A stretch of DNA of 64,000 nucleotides from Streptomyces sp. PKU-EA00015 (lineage in GTDB: Bacteria; Actinomycetota; Actinomycetes; Streptomycetales; Streptomycetaceae): positions 62,001 through 126,000 of the forward strand of contig NZ_JABZEE010000044.1 in the NCBI RefSeq assembly GCF_013387495.1, written 5' to 3'. The notes under the pieces were generated by a model. It worked only from the letters and a program-made list of their open reading frames with translations, was not told the DNA's origin and did not search any database. The position numbers and the translations under genes are program-made. Below, piece after piece: positions 1 to 8,408 of the stretch. Numbering within the stretch: the first letter of the stretch is position 1; every line of letters begins with the position of its first letter.

Positions 1-243
1 CGGTCCAGCCACTGGTGCTCGCGCTCCTCGAAGATCAAGTCGAGGAAAGATCATCAGCAGGAACATGCCACCGAACGCGGCGAACGCGGCGTGTGCGTCG
101 GTGACCAGGTCCTCGTACCTGCTGGGCTGGTCCATGGCCGGCTGGACCGCGTCGATCGGCCCGGCCTCGGCACTGACGGCGACGATGACGATGGGGAAGA
201 CCAGCCGCATGCCGAAGACCGCGACCAGCGGCCCGAGCAAGGG
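1..243 (-). pseudogene. DUF475/TerC-like membrane protein, internal fragment with frameshift
   Basis: On the minus strand one frame reads LLGPLVAVFGMRLVFPIV and later AAFAAFGGMFLLMIF, which look like the core of the DUF475 family (TerC-like integral membrane proteins linked to tellurite and metal resistance). After MIF the frame goes out of register. Removing one A from the AAA run at 46-48 restores LDLIFEEREHQWLD, which is the expected continuation. The usual N-terminal part is missing upstream, and the reading leads into unrelated sequence near 245. It therefore looks like a decayed remnant with a 1-nt insertion, cut by the window edge. A sequencing error could explain the frameshift but not the missing N-terminus. 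Confidence 0.5.
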
Positions 244-484
244 CCGCCCCACCCCGGCGGACGACTTCCGCTCGGCCGCGTCCGCTTCGGCGAGCGCGGT
301 CTGGCACGGACGATCCGGAAGGCGTTGAGGGAGGACCGCGTTGCCCGGATCCGCGCCAGGTCCGCTCGACGAGCGCCCCGGGCCCTCACCTCCCCGGCGG
401 CCGGCGCGCGGGCGGCCTCCGCCAGACCTGCGGCACGGCCGAACGTCATGCGGGCACCTTCGACCGGCCCTGTAAGCGGTGCGG

Positions 485-1630
485 TCACAGACCGAGGTCG
501 CGGCCGATGAGTTCCTTCATGATCTCGTTGGAGCCGGCCCAGATCTTGGTGACCCGGGCGTCGCGCCAGGCCCGGGCCACCCGGTACTCGTTCATGAAGC
601 CGTAGCCGCCGTGCAGTTGGACGCAGGCGTCGAGCACGTCGTTCTGCACCTGTGCGGACCACCACTTGGCCTTCGCCGCGTCCACGGCGGTGAGTTCGCC
701 GTCGTTGTGTGCCATGACCGCCTGGTCGACGAACGCCTGGGCCACCTCCATCTGCGTCACCAGTTCGGCGAGCAGGAACTTGTTGTACTGGAAGGAGCCG
801 ATCGGCTGGCCGAACGCCTTGCGCTGCTTGGTGTACTCGATGGTCTCCGTGAGGATCTGCGCGGCGTGCGCGAGGTTGGCGACGGCCCCTCCGAGGCGCT
901 CCTGGGGCAGTCTCTCCATCATGTGAACGAAGCCCCGATCGACTTCGCCGATGACATGGGCGTGCGGTATCCGGACGTTGTCGAAGAACAGCTCCGCCGT
1001 GTCGGACTCGGTCTGCCCCACCTTGTCGAGCTTGCGGCCCCGGGTGAACCCCTCCATCCCCGTCTCCACGCCGAACAGGGTGATGCCGTGGGCCTTCTTC
1101 TCAGGACTGGTCCGTGCGGCGACCACGACGAGATCGGCCGAGTAGCCGTTGGTGATGAAGGTCTTCGATCCGTTGAGCACCCAGGTGTCACCGTCCCGTA
1201 CCGCGGTGGTGCGCAGGGCCGCGAGATCTGAGCCGCCGCCGGGCTCGGTCATCCCGATCGCCGTCACGATCTCCCCGGAGCAGAAGCCGGGCAGCCAGCG
1301 GCGCTTCTGCCACTCGGTCGTCAGATCGACCAGGTACGGGGCGACGATGTCGGTGTGGATGCCCAGGCAGGAGGAGAGTGCCGCATTCACCTTGGCCAGT
1401 TCCTCCGCCAGCACGGTGTTGTACCGGTAGTCGCGCGCCTCACCGCCCCCGTACTCCTCGGGGATCTCCAGCCCCAGGAGGCCCTGCTTGCCGGCCTCGA
1501 TCCACAGGTCGCGCGGGATCGCGGCCGCCTCGATGAACTCGTCGGTGCGCGGGTAGACGTGGCGGTGCAGGAACTCCCGTACGGAAGCCCGGAAGGCCTC
1601 GTGATCCGCTTCGAACATGCGGCGCTTCAT
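485..1630 (-). CDS. Acyl-CoA dehydrogenase
   Basis: A full-length 381-residue acyl-CoA dehydrogenase, which oxidises an acyl-CoA thioester to the 2-enoyl-CoA using FAD in the cytoplasm. The N-terminal helical domain is followed by the signature IGMTEPGGGSDLAAL, the middle beta domain, and a C-terminal helical domain with QLHGGYGFMNEY and RDARVTKIWAGSNEIMKEL. The Glu of GSNEI (about residue 369) is in the usual catalytic-base position. The length is typical and no key residue is missing. Its substrate cannot be read from the sequence. It lies upstream of, and in the same orientation as, nothing obviously related; the next gene on its 5' side is a TetR regulator 142 bp away on the same strand, which could be an acyl-CoA-type regulator but may belong to the divergent DUF2855 gene. 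Confidence 0.95.
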   Translation of the reverse strand: MKRRMFEADHEAFRASVREFLHRHVYPRTDEFIEAAAIPRDLWIEAGKQGLLGLEIPEEYGGGEARDYRYNTVLAEELAKVNAALSSCLGIHTDIVAPYLVDLTTEWQKRRWLPGFCSGEIVTAIGMTEPGGGSDLAALRTTAVRDGDTWVLNGSKTFITNGYSADLVVVAARTSPEKKAHGITLFGVETGMEGFTRGRKLDKVGQTESDTAELFFDNVRIPHAHVIGEVDRGFVHMMERLPQERLGGAVANLAHAAQILTETIEYTKQRKAFGQPIGSFQYNKFLLAELVTQMEVAQAFVDQAVMAHNDGELTAVDAAKAKWWSAQVQNDVLDACVQLHGGYGFMNEYRVARAWRDARVTKIWAGSNEIMKELIGRDLGL

Positions 1631-1772
1631 GGTCGGTCACCTCTCATCACTGATTAAGCGCTTGCTCACCATGTACTGGCGGTCAACCTTGCGGGTGCGC
1701 AGCGCCGCCGTCAACCACCGGCCGCGGCGGCCCCGCTATGAGTCGGATCACAGGGCGCGGCCGATGCCGGGC

Positions 1773-2438
1773 TCAGTCCTGCGGCATGCACAGCGCGTTC
1801 GTCCAGAGTCGGGTGACGGTCTCGACCAGCGTGTCGAAGGGCACGGACTCACCCAACGCGAAGGTCGCGTACGCCAGGCGACTGACCATCGCGCTCAAGG
1901 CTCGGGCGGTGATCTCCGGGTCCAGCTCCGGGTCCGCGAGGCCCGAGCGCTGCAGGCGGGCTATGGCGGCGGCGCTGCGGTCGATGAACACGCGCGACCG
2001 CTCCAGCCGCACGCGCACGAACTGCGGGTCGACGGCGGCGGCCTGCTCCATGGCGGCCATCAGGCCGGCGTTGCGGCGATAGGACTCCAGATAGGCGCGA
2101 TTGGCCTCCTCGACCCCTCGCCACAGGCCCTTGCGCCCCCCGTCGCCGTCGTCGCCACCGCCGTCGCTGACCCCCGCATGCAGCATCTCGTCCTGCAGCC
2201 GCGCGAGGACGGCGGCGAACACGTCCTCCTTGGACGCGAAGTGCGTATAGAAACTGCCGGTGGCCACTTTCGCCTCGGCCGCGATGTCGACGATGCGGGC
2301 GTCCAGATAGCCGTCCCGCTCGAAGATCCGCCGGGCGGCGGCCACCAGGGCGTCACGGGTGCGCATGCCGCGCCGGGTACGCGTCGCGGCCGGCTGAGGC
2401 TGCGCGGGCTGATCGATTCCAGAGTCAGGAGAGGCCAT
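1773..2438 (-). CDS. TetR/AcrR family transcriptional regulator
   Basis: A 221-residue TetR-type repressor. After a Pro/Arg-rich N-terminal tail, residues about 28-75 form the helix-turn-helix domain (RDALVAAARRIFERDGY, then VATGSFYTHFASKEDVF, the recognition helix). The rest is a helical ligand-binding domain without assignable ligand. It is divergent from the DUF2855 gene, and the 56-bp space between the starts contains a perfect 9-bp inverted repeat. This is the usual arrangement for a TetR protein that represses its neighbour and itself. That regulation is inferred from layout. Confidence 0.92.
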   Translation of the reverse strand: MASPDSGIDQPAQPQPAATRTRRGMRTRDALVAAARRIFERDGYLDARIVDIAAEAKVATGSFYTHFASKEDVFAAVLARLQDEMLHAGVSDGGGDDGDGGRKGLWRGVEEANRAYLESYRRNAGLMAAMEQAAAVDPQFVRVRLERSRVFIDRSAAAIARLQRSGLADPELDPEITARALSAMVSRLAYATFALGESVPFDTLVETVTRLWTNALCMPQD

Positions 2439-2458
2439 GTGCGCATCCTAGCGGAGGA

Positions 2459-2480
2459 TTGAATCCGAATCCGGATTCAA
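2459..2480. promoter_or_regulatory. TetR-type operator, 9-bp inverted repeat
   Basis: Arms TTGAATCCG and CGGATTCAA are perfect reverse complements separated by 4 bp. The site is AT-richer than its surroundings. It lies 20 bp upstream of the TetR start and 14 bp upstream of the DUF2855 ATG, where it would block transcription both ways. Length and symmetry match known TetR operators. Confidence 0.75.
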
Positions 2481-2494
2481 GTACGGTTCCGAAC

Positions 2495-3580
2495 ATGGAC
2501 AACACCACCGCTGCCACCGCTTGGAACCTGCTCGTCCGCCGCGACGACCTGTCCACCGCGGAACTGACCGACGTCCCCGTCCCGCAGGTGCGGGACGGCG
2601 AGGCGCTGCTGCGTGTCGACCGGGTCGGTCTGACCGCCAACAACGTCACCTACGCCGCGCTCGGAGACTCGTTCCGCTACTGGGAGTTCTTCCCCGCGCC
2701 CCGCGCCGGCTGGGGCATCGTCCCCCTCTGGGGCTTCGCCGACGTCGTTGCCTCCCGGGCCGACGGCATCGAGACCGGCAGCCGCTACTACGGCTACTTC
2801 CCGTCGGCGAGCCACCTGCTGGTGCGCCCCGACCGCGTCGACGAGCGCGGCTTCCGCGAGGCCAGCCCCCATCGCCGACCACTGCCCCGGCCCTACAACG
2901 CCTACGCCCTCACCACCGGCGACCTCGCCTACGAGGCCGACCGGGAGGACCTTCACGTTCTGTACCGCCCGCTGTTCTGGACCTCCTTCATGCTGGCCGA
3001 CTGGCTCGTCGACAACGCCTGGCTGGGCGCGAAGACCGTCGTCCTGTCGTCCGCCTCGAGCAAGACGGCCTACGGCGCCGCCCACCTGCTCAAGGGGCAG
3101 GGGTGCGAGGTGGTCGGCCTGACCTCCCCGCGCAACCTCGCCTTCACCGAGGGCCTCGGCTGCTACGACCGGGTGCTGACCTACGAGGACGTCTCCCGGC
3201 TCCCGCGCACGCAGACGCTGTACGCCGACTTCGCGGGCGACGAGCAGCTGTCCGCCCGGCTGGGCGCCCACCTCGGCGACTCCCTGGTGCACGAGGTGGT
3301 CGTCGGCATCACCAACCAGGAACCCGCGCCCGCCGGCACCCTTGCGGAGACGGGGCCGGGCATGTTCTTCGCCCCCGACCAGATGCGCAAGCGGATCGGC
3401 GACTGGGGGCGAGAAGGGCTGGACCACCGTTTCGCCGAGGCGTGGAAGGAGTTCCTGCCCGTGGCCGAGGGGTGGGTCGACATCGTGCACAGCGACGGCC
3501 CGCAGAGCCTCGAGCGGGTCTGGCACGAGGTCCAGTCGGGACGGACCTCGCCGCGCACCGGGCACATCATCACCCCGTAG
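2495..3580 (+). CDS. DUF2855 family protein
   Basis: A 361-residue protein recognised as DUF2855 from its full-length pattern (LLRVDRVGLTANNVTYA near the N-terminus, the aromatic FRYWEFFPAP segment, WTSFMLADWLVDN and VLSSASSKTAYG in the middle). The layout resembles a medium-chain dehydrogenase-like fold: an N-terminal substrate domain, then a nucleotide-binding-like segment around AKTVVLSSASSKTA, but no catalytic zinc site is visible. Biochemical role is unknown. A TTG at 2459 in the same frame would put the start inside the operator, so the ATG at 2495 is preferred. Probably controlled by the divergent TetR gene. Confidence 0.85.
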   Translation: MDNTTAATAWNLLVRRDDLSTAELTDVPVPQVRDGEALLRVDRVGLTANNVTYAALGDSFRYWEFFPAPRAGWGIVPLWGFADVVASRADGIETGSRYYGYFPSASHLLVRPDRVDERGFREASPHRRPLPRPYNAYALTTGDLAYEADREDLHVLYRPLFWTSFMLADWLVDNAWLGAKTVVLSSASSKTAYGAAHLLKGQGCEVVGLTSPRNLAFTEGLGCYDRVLTYEDVSRLPRTQTLYADFAGDEQLSARLGAHLGDSLVHEVVVGITNQEPAPAGTLAETGPGMFFAPDQMRKRIGDWGREGLDHRFAEAWKEFLPVAEGWVDIVHSDGPQSLERVWHEVQSGRTSPRTGHIITP

Positions 3581-3751
3581 CGATGGCCGCCGCGCTCGAC
3601 GTGCGGCCCGTTGCGCACGACCGCCCTCACCCACCCCTCGAAAGGACGCCCATCGGCTTCGTCGCCTTGGACTGCGCCAAGCAGTACCCCCCGGGTTCCC
3701 CGCCGGTGACCTTGAGGAAGACGAAGCCGTCGGCCTTTGCGCAACTCAGGT

Positions 3752-3898
3752 GTCCTGGTCCGCCGCAACGCCGGCTACAACCGCTTCGGCCTCGTCATCG
3801 CGCGGACCCTCATCGAGCTGGGCTGGGAAGCGACGACAGCCATCGAGGCTGTACAGGCGGGAACGATCCCCCTTGGGCTGAACAACTCGCTCACCTGA
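3752..3898 (+). pseudogene. Dual-specificity/tyrosine phosphatase C-terminal remnant
   Basis: A 48-codon tail reads VLVRRNAGYNRFGLVIART followed by LIELGWEATTAIEAV and ends at a stop. The pattern fits the C-terminal half of a bacterial dual-specificity phosphatase (normally VLVxCxAGxNRSGLV). The catalytic Cys position is Arg and the following Ser is Phe, and no upstream domain is present in frame. It is a dead fragment. The rest of 3581-4133 holds nothing else I can identify. Confidence 0.5.
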
Positions 3899-4133
3899 CC
3901 GGATCGAGGCTGAAGAACAAGCCCAGCGGCGGTGGAGCTCGGTACGCGGGCATGGCTGTATCGAATCTCGGGCGGCGGATGCCGGCGCAGCAGATCCCAG
4001 CTGGCGAACAGGTCTCGGATTCAGCGGCCCTTGATCCGCCGGAAGTCTCGGTGGTTTCGGTCACGCGAGAGGACCGCGCTGACGTGGAGGAACACATCTC
4101 GAATCCGCACCAGTGCAGCGCCGGGCGCGTTGT

Positions 4134-4167
4134 CGAAGGGCCCCACCGCTTGTGGTGGGGCCCTTCG
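4134..4167 (-). terminator. Intrinsic terminator of the aminotransferase-MFS operon
   Basis: A perfect 14-bp stem (CGAAGGGCCCCACC / GGTGGGGCCCTTCG) with a 6-nt loop lies 13 bp beyond the stop of the MFS gene. No long U tract follows, as is common in Streptomyces. Confidence 0.8.
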
Positions 4168-4180
4168 GCGTTCTGGCGTC

Positions 4181-5494
4181 TCAGCCGGCGGCCTGCCCGT
4201 CCGGCGTCGTGACGGGTTCTTCCGGTGGCGTCGGCAGGCCCCGTAGTCGGCTCACCGGGGACAGGACAAGCGCGATCAGCACGGTGGCGGAGCCGATCGC
4301 CGCCACGGTCAATGCCCCTCGGGCGCCGATCCGGCCGGACAGCAGGCCCGCGAGCAGGCCGCCGAGTGCGCCGCCGCCGAACAGCAGAGTGCGGAAGACC
4401 GCCGTCATCCGGCCCATCATCGACTGCGGGGTACTGGCCTGGCGCAGGCTGACGATGATGACGCCGGCGACGCCGAGTCCGAGGTAGGTGGTGAAGAAGG
4501 AGAGGACGAACATCGCCACCATCACCGGCCGGGGGCCGGTGGCCAGGACGATCAGCGTCGGGCCGATGAGGAGGGCCGACTGGGCGACGAGGTAGACGAG
4601 GCCGAGCCGGAAGCGCCGGATGACCTTGCGGGAGATCGCCGCTCCGATGAGACCGCCCACGGAGGCAGTGGCGAAGATGCCGCCGAGGGTGGTCGCGTCC
4701 AGGTGCAGGTCGCGTGTTCCGTACAGCAGGAACATGGTCCACACGGCGACCATGGAGAAGTTGCAGCAGAACCCGATGAGCGCAAGGGACCGCAGGACCG
4801 GGTTCTTCAGGACCCAGCGCAGGCCGTCCCGGAGTTCGGTCGGCAGGTGCCGCCGTACGGCCGGAGGTTGAGGGCGGGGCTCGGGAGAGCGGATGAGCAG
4901 CAGTGAGACCAGGGACACCAGATAGGAGAACGCGTCGACGATCAGCGCCACCGGTGCGGTGAGGGCGCCGATCAGGACACCGGCGAGCCCGGGTCCCGCC
5001 ACATCGGCCGCAGATGAGCTCATCCCCATCTTGGCGCCGGCCTCGACATAGTGCTTGGGGTCGCGCACCAGGGTGGGTACGTACGACATCCAGCTCACGT
5101 CGAACAGCACCGAGGCGACGCCGACGGCGCAGGCGATCACCAGCAGCGAGCCCATGTCGAGCACGCCCGTCCAGTACAGGACGGGGACGAGAGCCAGCAG
5201 GATCATCCGGACGAGGTTGGCGCCGAGCATGATCCGCCGCCGCCGGGCCCGGTCCACCCACACCCCGAAGACCAGGGCCAGCCCGAGGTACGGGAGGAGT
5301 TGCAGGAACCGCAGGATGCCGACCTGCTCGTCGGTGGCGTTGAAGGCGATGATGGCGGTCAGCGGCAGGGCGAGGTTGGTGATCTGGGTGCCGAGGAGCG
5401 AGAGGGTTTCGCCGAGCCAGAACCTGAGGAAGTCGCCGTTGCGCCACAGGCTGTCCGTGGACGGCTCCTCGGTGCGTGTCTGCGTGACGGTCAT
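4181..5494 (-). CDS. MFS transporter (drug/siderophore exporter type)
   Basis: A 437-residue major facilitator protein with about 12 hydrophobic segments. The start MTVTQTRTEEPS leads into FLRFWLGETLSLLGTQITN, typical of the MFS_3/EntS-like exporters, and the loop DRARRRRIML matches the conserved motif between TM2 and TM3. The ATG at 5494 overlaps the TGA of the upstream class V aminotransferase gene by 4 nt (ATGA), so the two are translationally coupled. It probably exports a product or analogue related to the aminotransferase substrate, under control of the divergent MocR gene. This role is inferred from context. Confidence 0.92.
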   Translation of the reverse strand: MTVTQTRTEEPSTDSLWRNGDFLRFWLGETLSLLGTQITNLALPLTAIIAFNATDEQVGILRFLQLLPYLGLALVFGVWVDRARRRRIMLGANLVRMILLALVPVLYWTGVLDMGSLLVIACAVGVASVLFDVSWMSYVPTLVRDPKHYVEAGAKMGMSSSAADVAGPGLAGVLIGALTAPVALIVDAFSYLVSLVSLLLIRSPEPRPQPPAVRRHLPTELRDGLRWVLKNPVLRSLALIGFCCNFSMVAVWTMFLLYGTRDLHLDATTLGGIFATASVGGLIGAAISRKVIRRFRLGLVYLVAQSALLIGPTLIVLATGPRPVMVAMFVLSFFTTYLGLGVAGVIIVSLRQASTPQSMMGRMTAVFRTLLFGGGALGGLLAGLLSGRIGARGALTVAAIGSATVLIALVLSPVSRLRGLPTPPEEPVTTPDGQAAG

Positions 5495-6729
5495 CGCCGT
5501 CCCCGGCCGGCGAGGTCCGCGATCGCGTCCGCGACGTGGTCCACCTCCTCCTCGGTGTTGTAGTAGTGCGGCGACAGGCGCAGGCACCAGTCGACGTCCT
5601 TGTCCCCGAAGTCGAACTGTGCGAACTCGCGGAAGCTGAGCGCAGAGTTGATGCCGCGGACGTCCATGGCCGCCTTGAACGGCTGCGGCTGCCAGCCCGC
5701 TACGCCGAAGGTGACGAGCGCGGCAAGACGCGGGCCGCGGTCGAGCACGCGCACCCCCGCGATCGGTGCGAGCCGGTCGCGCAGCCGGGCCGCGAGCGCA
5801 GGGGTGCGCTGCTCGATGGCCTCGATACCGACCTCGCGGGCATAGCGCGTCGCGGCGGCGCTGCCGAGCACCGTGGCGTACGGGAACTCCCACTCCTCGA
5901 ACCGGGCCGCCGTCGCTACGGGCTCGTAGCCGCCCGGCTCGGTCCAGCGGGCGCCGTGCATGTCGATGAACAACGGTTCGTAGCCGGCGCGCAGGACACG
6001 ATCGGACACGTACAGGAATCCGGAGCCGCGCGGGCCGCGGAGGAACTTGCGGCAGGTGGCGGTGAGGAGGTCGCAGCCGATCTCCTCCACGTCGATGACG
6101 AACTGGCCCACCGACTGGCAGGCGTCGACCAGGTAGAGCAGGTCCAACTCACGGCAGTGCCGGCCGATCTCGGCAATCGGCGAGACGAGGCCCGAGTTGG
6201 TGGGGACATGGGTGGCGGACACCAGGCGGGGGCGGTGGGTCCGCATCAGCGCGGCCATCGCCTCCACGTCGACCCCGCCCTCCGGGGTGTTGGGCGCGTG
6301 GACGATGCGTACGCCGAAACGCTTGCGCAGGGACAGGAAGGCGATCTGGTTGGAGATGAAGTCGTCGCGGGTGGTGAGGATGACGTCGTCGGCCTGGAAC
6401 GGAATCGAGGACAGGGCGTTGGCGTAGGCGTGGGTGGCGCTTCCCGCAAAGGCGATGTTGTCGGGCCCGGTGTTGATGAGGGCGGCTGTCTCCGTGTAGA
6501 ACGCGCGGACTTCGGCGGCCCGGGCGGCCGACGCCTCGTAACCGCCGATCCGGGCTTCGAGGTTCAGATGGCCGACCATCGCGTCCGTCACGGGCGCTGC
6601 CGGCAGTCCGCAGCCCGCGTTGTTGAAGTGGATGACGCTGCGGCATCCCGGAGTGTCGGCCCGCAGAGCGGCGACGTCCAGCTGAAGTGCTTCCCGACCA
6701 GCACCAGAAGCGCTACTGTGATCTCTCAT
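5491..6729 (-). CDS. Class V PLP-dependent aminotransferase
   Basis: A 412-residue fold-type I PLP enzyme of the class V family (cysteine desulfurase/isopenicillin N epimerase-like). Visible landmarks are IHFNNAGCGLP near the N-terminus, the PLP-binding Asp in LYLVDACQSVGQ, and the Schiff-base Lys in CRKFLRGPRGSGFLYV. It may act as a lyase, racemase or aminotransferase on an amino acid. The ATG at 6729 overlaps the start codon of the divergent MocR gene, leaving no promoter space. The true start may lie a few codons inside (for example near the DVAALRADTPGC segment) or the transcript may be leaderless. It forms an operon with the MFS exporter. Confidence 0.88.
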   Translation of the reverse strand: MRDHSSASGAGREALQLDVAALRADTPGCRSVIHFNNAGCGLPAAPVTDAMVGHLNLEARIGGYEASAARAAEVRAFYTETAALINTGPDNIAFAGSATHAYANALSSIPFQADDVILTTRDDFISNQIAFLSLRKRFGVRIVHAPNTPEGGVDVEAMAALMRTHRPRLVSATHVPTNSGLVSPIAEIGRHCRELDLLYLVDACQSVGQFVIDVEEIGCDLLTATCRKFLRGPRGSGFLYVSDRVLRAGYEPLFIDMHGARWTEPGGYEPVATAARFEEWEFPYATVLGSAAATRYAREVGIEAIEQRTPALAARLRDRLAPIAGVRVLDRGPRLAALVTFGVAGWQPQPFKAAMDVRGINSALSFREFAQFDFGDKDVDWCLRLSPHYYNTEEEVDHVADAIADLAGRGRR

Positions 6730-6748
6730 GAACGACGGTAGCACTTCT
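6684..6748. promoter_or_regulatory. MocR operator: three related half-sites centred on the divergent starts
   Basis: AGAAGCGCTAC (6706-6716) and GTAGCACTTCT (6738-6748) form an 11-bp inverted repeat with one mismatch. Its centre falls at 6727, on the overlapping divergent start codons. A third, direct copy, GAAGTGCTTC, sits at 6684-6693. GntR/MocR regulators commonly bind such direct and inverted half-sites. Confidence 0.6.
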
Positions 6749-8236
6749 GTGGAGTTGGCCGACAGTCTCCGAGCCCTGGTCTCCCGGCTGTCGCCCGGCG
6801 ACCGGCTGCCGAGCAGCCGGGAGCTGATCAAGAAGTACCGGGTCGGACCGGCGACAGTGGCGCGAGCCATCGCCGCACTGGCCGCCGAGGGCGCGGTGGT
6901 GACCCGTCCGGGCAGCGGGACCTTCGCGGCGCAGCGGCTCCGCGACACAGTCGGCAGCAGCGACACGGATACCGACTGGCAGACGGTCGCCCTCACCGAC
7001 CGCGCCGTCGACACCCACCTGATCGCCGACCCGCTCGGCCCGCCACCGGCCGGGACGATCACGATGGACGGCGGCTACGTGCACCGCTCGCTCCAGCCCA
7101 CCGGGGCCCTGAGCGCGGCACTTGCGCGGGCGGCGCGCCGTCCGGACGTCTGGGACCGCGCCCCGGCCGGCGGCCTGACGGCCCTGCGCACCGTGTTCGC
7201 CCGCATCGTCGGCGGGAGCGTGGCGCCGCAGGACGTGCTGGTCACCGCCGGCGGGCAGAGCGCCCTGTCGATCGCGTTCCGGGCGATCGCCGGGCCCGGC
7301 AGCCCGGTCCTGGTCGAGTCCCCCACCTATCCCAGGGCCCTGGCCGCCGCCCGCGCCGCGGGGCTGCGGCCCGTTCCGGTACCGCTCGACGCCGACGGCC
7401 TGCGGCCCGACCTCCTGGCCGACGCGTTCGCGATGACCGGCGCGCGACTGCTGTACTGCCAGCCGACCTTCCAGAACCCGACCGGCACCGTACTGGCGCC
7501 CGAACGGCGCCGCCAGGTCCTCGACGTGGCGCGCGCCTCGGGCGCGTTCGTGCTCGAGGACGACTTCGCACGGCACCTGGGACACGGCGGCACCGTGCCG
7601 CGACCGCTGATCGCCGACGACCGCGACGGCACGGTCGTCCACGTCACCTCACTCACCAAGCCCGCCGCACCGAGTCTGCGGATCGGGGCACTGGTGGCCC
7701 GCGGACCGGTCATGGAACGCATGCGGGCGGTGCGCCTGGTCGACGACTTCTTCGTCACACGCCCGCTCCAGGAAGCCGCGCTGGAGGTACTCAGCTCCCC
7801 GACCTGGGAGCGCCACCTCCGCTCTCTCGGTACGGCGCTGCGGGAGCGGTGCGCCGTGCTGGCCGCCGCGGTCACCCAGGAGATCCCCGATGCGACCTTG
7901 GCCGGGATGCCCACGGGCGGACTGCAACTGTGGATTCGCCTGCCGCCGGGCGTGGACGACACCGTCCTCACCAGCGCCGCCCGGCAACGCGGCGTCGCCG
8001 TGAGCGCCGGCAGCCGCTACTTCGCCACCGAGCCGCCGGCCGCTCACCTGCGGATCGGGTTCGCCGCGACCGCCGACCACACCGAGCTGACGGAAGGCGC
8101 ACGTCGACTGGGAACCGCGCTCACCGACCTCGACCCGAAGGACGGGCCGGGAGGCGGGACAGGCCTTGGTTCACAGAAGTCAACAGCTCCACCACGCCGA
8201 GCTCGTCAGCACGAAACGACACTCCATGATCAGTGA
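6728..8236 (+). CDS. MocR-type (GntR/aminotransferase fusion) transcriptional regulator
   Basis: A 502-residue regulator with an N-terminal GntR winged helix (residues about 5-70: LPSSRELIKKYRVGPATVARA, RPGSGTFAA) fused to a fold-type I aminotransferase domain. The PLP Lys is in HVTSLTKPAAPSLRIG and the PLP Asp region in FVLEDDFARHLG. MocR proteins use PLP or an amino-acid aldimine as effector and usually control a divergent enzyme gene, here the class V aminotransferase and its exporter. The ATG at 6728 overlaps the opposing start. A GTG at 6749 (VELADSLRAL) is an alternative. The last 40 residues are low-complexity and may lie outside the fold. Confidence 0.92.
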   Translation: MNDGSTSVELADSLRALVSRLSPGDRLPSSRELIKKYRVGPATVARAIAALAAEGAVVTRPGSGTFAAQRLRDTVGSSDTDTDWQTVALTDRAVDTHLIADPLGPPPAGTITMDGGYVHRSLQPTGALSAALARAARRPDVWDRAPAGGLTALRTVFARIVGGSVAPQDVLVTAGGQSALSIAFRAIAGPGSPVLVESPTYPRALAAARAAGLRPVPVPLDADGLRPDLLADAFAMTGARLLYCQPTFQNPTGTVLAPERRRQVLDVARASGAFVLEDDFARHLGHGGTVPRPLIADDRDGTVVHVTSLTKPAAPSLRIGALVARGPVMERMRAVRLVDDFFVTRPLQEAALEVLSSPTWERHLRSLGTALRERCAVLAAAVTQEIPDATLAGMPTGGLQLWIRLPPGVDDTVLTSAARQRGVAVSAGSRYFATEPPAAHLRIGFAATADHTELTEGARRLGTALTDLDPKDGPGGGTGLGSQKSTAPPRRARQHETTLHDQ

Positions 8237-8408
8237 CAACAGACGCCTCCCCCAGTGACAGCAAACCGCAGACTCGCAGGCTCTCAGCGCAGGACCGAAG
8301 CTCACGCAGGCCGTAATGACTGTTTGTCAGCGAAGTGCGATGACCGGGCAGTTGGTGTCGCCGAAGCCTGACCGGACGCAATTGCGCAGCCCACACCGGA
8401 CAGAGCGG

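Noticed and set aside
6730..7062. N-terminal extension of the class V aminotransferase into the MocR gene
   Set aside because: The extension would run antisense through the GntR helix-turn-helix; similarity to the enzyme family starts only near the 6729 start.
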